Shown here piece after piece: positions 42,001 to 42,932 of a stretch of DNA of 42,932 bases. This DNA comes from VAZQ01 sp036406655 (GTDB taxonomy: Bacteria; Pseudomonadota; Alphaproteobacteria; Rhizobiales; Xanthobacteraceae): positions 1 to 42,932 of the forward strand of contig DASXAP010000294.1 of assembly GCA_036406655.1 (NCBI GenBank), written 5' to 3'. Each line of letters starts with the position of its first letter. Position 1 is the stretch's first letter. The position numbers were made by a program, and so were the translations under genes. The notes beneath the pieces are model-generated. The model saw only the letters and a list, made by a program, of their open reading frames with translations, was not told the origin of the DNA and did no database searches.

Positions 42001-42932
42001 GGGGCGAGAACAGCGGCTTGATGCCGATCATCGGCGCGGCCGGGACCACCGGCAAGGCGAGCTTGCGCTCCACCGCGCGTCCCCCGGGCTCCGCCATCCG
42101 CACTACGATCTGCGCCTGCAGCGGCCGTGTGGTCGCCGGCTGCCGGTCGAGGGTGACGGAAAAATGCGCCTTGCCGTCGGCATCGGTCTCCGGCAGGGCT
42201 TCGAGCGCCTGCCGGCTTGTCTCGACCTCGTCGTCGGCGAGGCCGAACTGGAAACCGGGAATGCCGGGCCGCTCGCTCGCCGCCGAGACGATGACCTCGC
42301 CCTCGAGCTCGAGGTTGGCGGCGGGCGCGCCGTAGAGATAGCGACCTTCGACGAGGACCTCAGCCGGTCCGCTCCGCGACAGGCCCGTCGCCTTGGAGGC
42401 GAGCTCGAACTCGAGCCGATCGGGAACGTAATCCTCGACCAGGAAGGTGGTCTCGCCGACCGGCGGGCGCTTCGGATCGGTGAAGGCCCGCACCCGCCAG
42501 GTGCCGGTCGGAGCGGAGGGCACCAGCCGTACCGGGAGGGTGCGGCCGCCCAGGCCCGCATCAGCGGCTACCGTGCGGCGATACTCGACGCCGTCCGGCC
42601 GTTCGACCACCAAGGTGAGCGGCACGTTGAGCGCGGCCAAGCCCAGGCCATCACGCAGCAGCGCCGTGATCTGCACCGTCTCGTCCGAGCGGTAGACGCC
42701 GCGCTCGGTGTAGACGAACGCGTCGAGCCCGGCCGGCACCACCCGCCCGGCGACGCCTCGGTCGCTCAGATCGAAGGCGGGCGTCTTCAGGCTCAGGAAG
42801 GCATAGTCGCCCTTGGTGTCGCTCGCGATCAGCATTGCCGGGGCAAGCGCCCCTTCGCCGCGGGTCAGATTGGCTTCGAACTGGACGTGGCCGGTATCGC
42901 TGGTTCGCCGGCGCGCCAGCACCTCGTTGCCG
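39053..42932 (-). CDS. Alpha-2-macroglobulin family protein (YfhM-type), 5' end cut
   Basis: The frame is open to the window edge, so the N terminus with its signal sequence is missing; at least 1292 residues are present. MG-type beta domains contain AFVYTERGVYRSDETVQITALLRDG. The thioester motif CSEQ is in PFGCSEQIASRALP near 40395-40406, so the trap is likely covalent. The thioester helical domain and the receptor-like end (FGRIIVADYLPAGFEIDNPRL) follow. It is thought to bind attacking proteases in the periplasm and guard the wall while PBP1C repairs it. The pairing with pbpC is conserved across Gram-negatives. Confidence 0.95.
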   Translation of the reverse strand, partial: GNEVLARRRTSDTGHVQFEANLTRGEGALAPAMLIASDTKGDYAFLSLKTPAFDLSDRGVAGRVVPAGLDAFVYTERGVYRSDETVQITALLRDGLGLAALNVPLTLVVERPDGVEYRRTVAADAGLGGRTLPVRLVPSAPTGTWRVRAFTDPKRPPVGETTFLVEDYVPDRLEFELASKATGLSRSGPAEVLVEGRYLYGAPAANLELEGEVIVSAASERPGIPGFQFGLADDEVETSRQALEALPETDADGKAHFSVTLDRQPATTRPLQAQIVVRMAEPGGRAVERKLALPVVPAAPMIGIKPLFSPRSLSDGENAGFDVIVAAPDGKQLARSGLRYELLKVETKYQWYRRDGSWDFEPVKTTRRVADGSLDAAADRPVRISVPVQWGRYRLEVSTGDRNGAVSSVAFDAGWYAEANADTPDLLEIAVDKAEYAPGESMAVAVTARTAGKLTLNVIGDRLISTLSQDVAAGTARLRLPVGHDWGSGVYLLATLRRPLDAQSERMPGRAIGVQWVSINRKARTLALDVSLPALSRPNSALRIPVKVGGLGAGEEARVVVAAVDLGILNLTGYKPPAPDEYYLGQRRLTVDVRDLYGQLIDGMQGTRGQIRTGGDAGAVELQGSPPAQKPLALFSGIVTVGPDGTAEVVLDIPDFSGTARVMAIAWSKDKLGRADGDVTIRDPVVLTATLPRFLLNGDRSTMQLALDNVEGEGGDYRLEVSSEGVAAAIPPQTIRLEARQRSSLAVPLAATAAGDAEVKVRISGPRGYRLERSYSFGVRPATRALARRTVKPLAKGESVTLSPDLFADLVPGSASVALSVGVSSALDAAALVTALDRYPFGCSEQIASRALPLLYANELAGAAHLALDGSIDQRIRDSIDRLLARQGANGAFGLWSAGGDDAWLDAYVTDFLTRARERGFAVPDAPFRLALDRLRNFVGNIEEPGKDGGRNLAYALYVLARNGVAPVGDLRYLADTRLDDIATPIAKAQIAAALAMLGDRARAERVFAAALASIAPQPVLDHSRSDYGSALRDAAALVTLASEGGAPRPTIVGAAERVETARNLTPYTSTQENAWLVLAARALIKDAQAVSLEVGGERIQGALNRTLRPGELAQPLKVTNISDGPVQAIVTVSGAPLVPEPSAERGFRIERKYYTLAGKPADPSKAMRNERFAVVLRITEPQPQFGRIIVADYLPAGFEIDNPRLVSSGDAGTLSWIENAQEPVSTEFRDDRFSAAFERKSGDPSVFTVAYVVRAVSPGRYVHPQAYVEDMYRPDRFGRTASGTVEVTAAR

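Noticed and set aside
1..42932. CRISPR array, tRNA, rRNA, integrase or transposase genes
   Set aside because: No regularly spaced direct repeats, cloverleaf sequence or mobile-element protein motifs were seen anywhere in the window.

Overview
The window is GC-rich, densely coded DNA that looks like the chromosome of an alphaproteobacterium in the Hyphomicrobiales (Bradyrhizobium / Rhodoplanes / Pseudolabrys side). The reasons are a complete aapJQMP general amino-acid ABC system divergent from a metC-like gene, rhizobial-style small hypothetical proteins, alphaproteobacterial palindromic intergenic repeats, a FixK/FNR-type box, and an alpha-2-macroglobulin + PBP1C pair. I see no rRNA, tRNA, CRISPR array, phage genes or intact insertion sequence. 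Taxonomy is inferred from gene style only.

Layout. 1-5 kb is gene-poor: a possible GlsB-type relic, a membrane-anchored TAXI-family binding protein, an HTH protein, small hypothetical genes and two decayed copies of one HTH (antitoxin-like) gene. 5-9.2 kb holds an AhpD-like protein, a GlsB/YeaQ membrane protein, a DUF2293-like protein and a tight acetoacetate decarboxylase / 3-hydroxybutyrate dehydrogenase pair. 9.3-12.6 kb (minus strand) has an M24 peptidase-like protein, a class II aldolase family protein, a DoxX protein and a small hypothetical gene. 13.1-18.1 kb (plus) is a HlyD - RbbA-type ABC - YhhJ-type permease exporter operon. Its central gene is split by a one-base frameshift in a G5 run. 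A perfect TTGAT-N4-ATCAA box lies upstream. 18.2-23.7 kb (minus) is the most unusual locus: a MetE-like methyltransferase-fold gene followed by large and small subunits of a molybdenum enzyme related to pyrogallol-phloroglucinol transhydroxylase. The large subunit carries an extra SCP2-like N-terminal domain. The small subunit appears to have lost exactly the four cysteines of one [4Fe-4S] cluster.

23.9-26.9 kb (plus) is a sulfur cluster: a cysteine-synthase-like PLP enzyme, a mercaptopyruvate sulfurtransferase and a persulfide dioxygenase-rhodanese fusion. 27.0-31.5 kb (minus) is aapJQMP, with two REP-like palindromes between the binding-protein gene and the permease genes. metC diverges from aapJ. 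33.0-42.9 kb (minus) is an envelope block: alpha-2-macroglobulin (cut by the window edge), PBP1C, an ArnT-like GT39 transferase, a PAP2 phosphatase, a GT2 transferase and a small LpxB-N-domain protein. The last four are tightly spaced or overlapping and look like a lipid-linked sugar / lipid A decoration operon.

Comparisons to named families rest on remembered motifs and reference sequences; no search was run.
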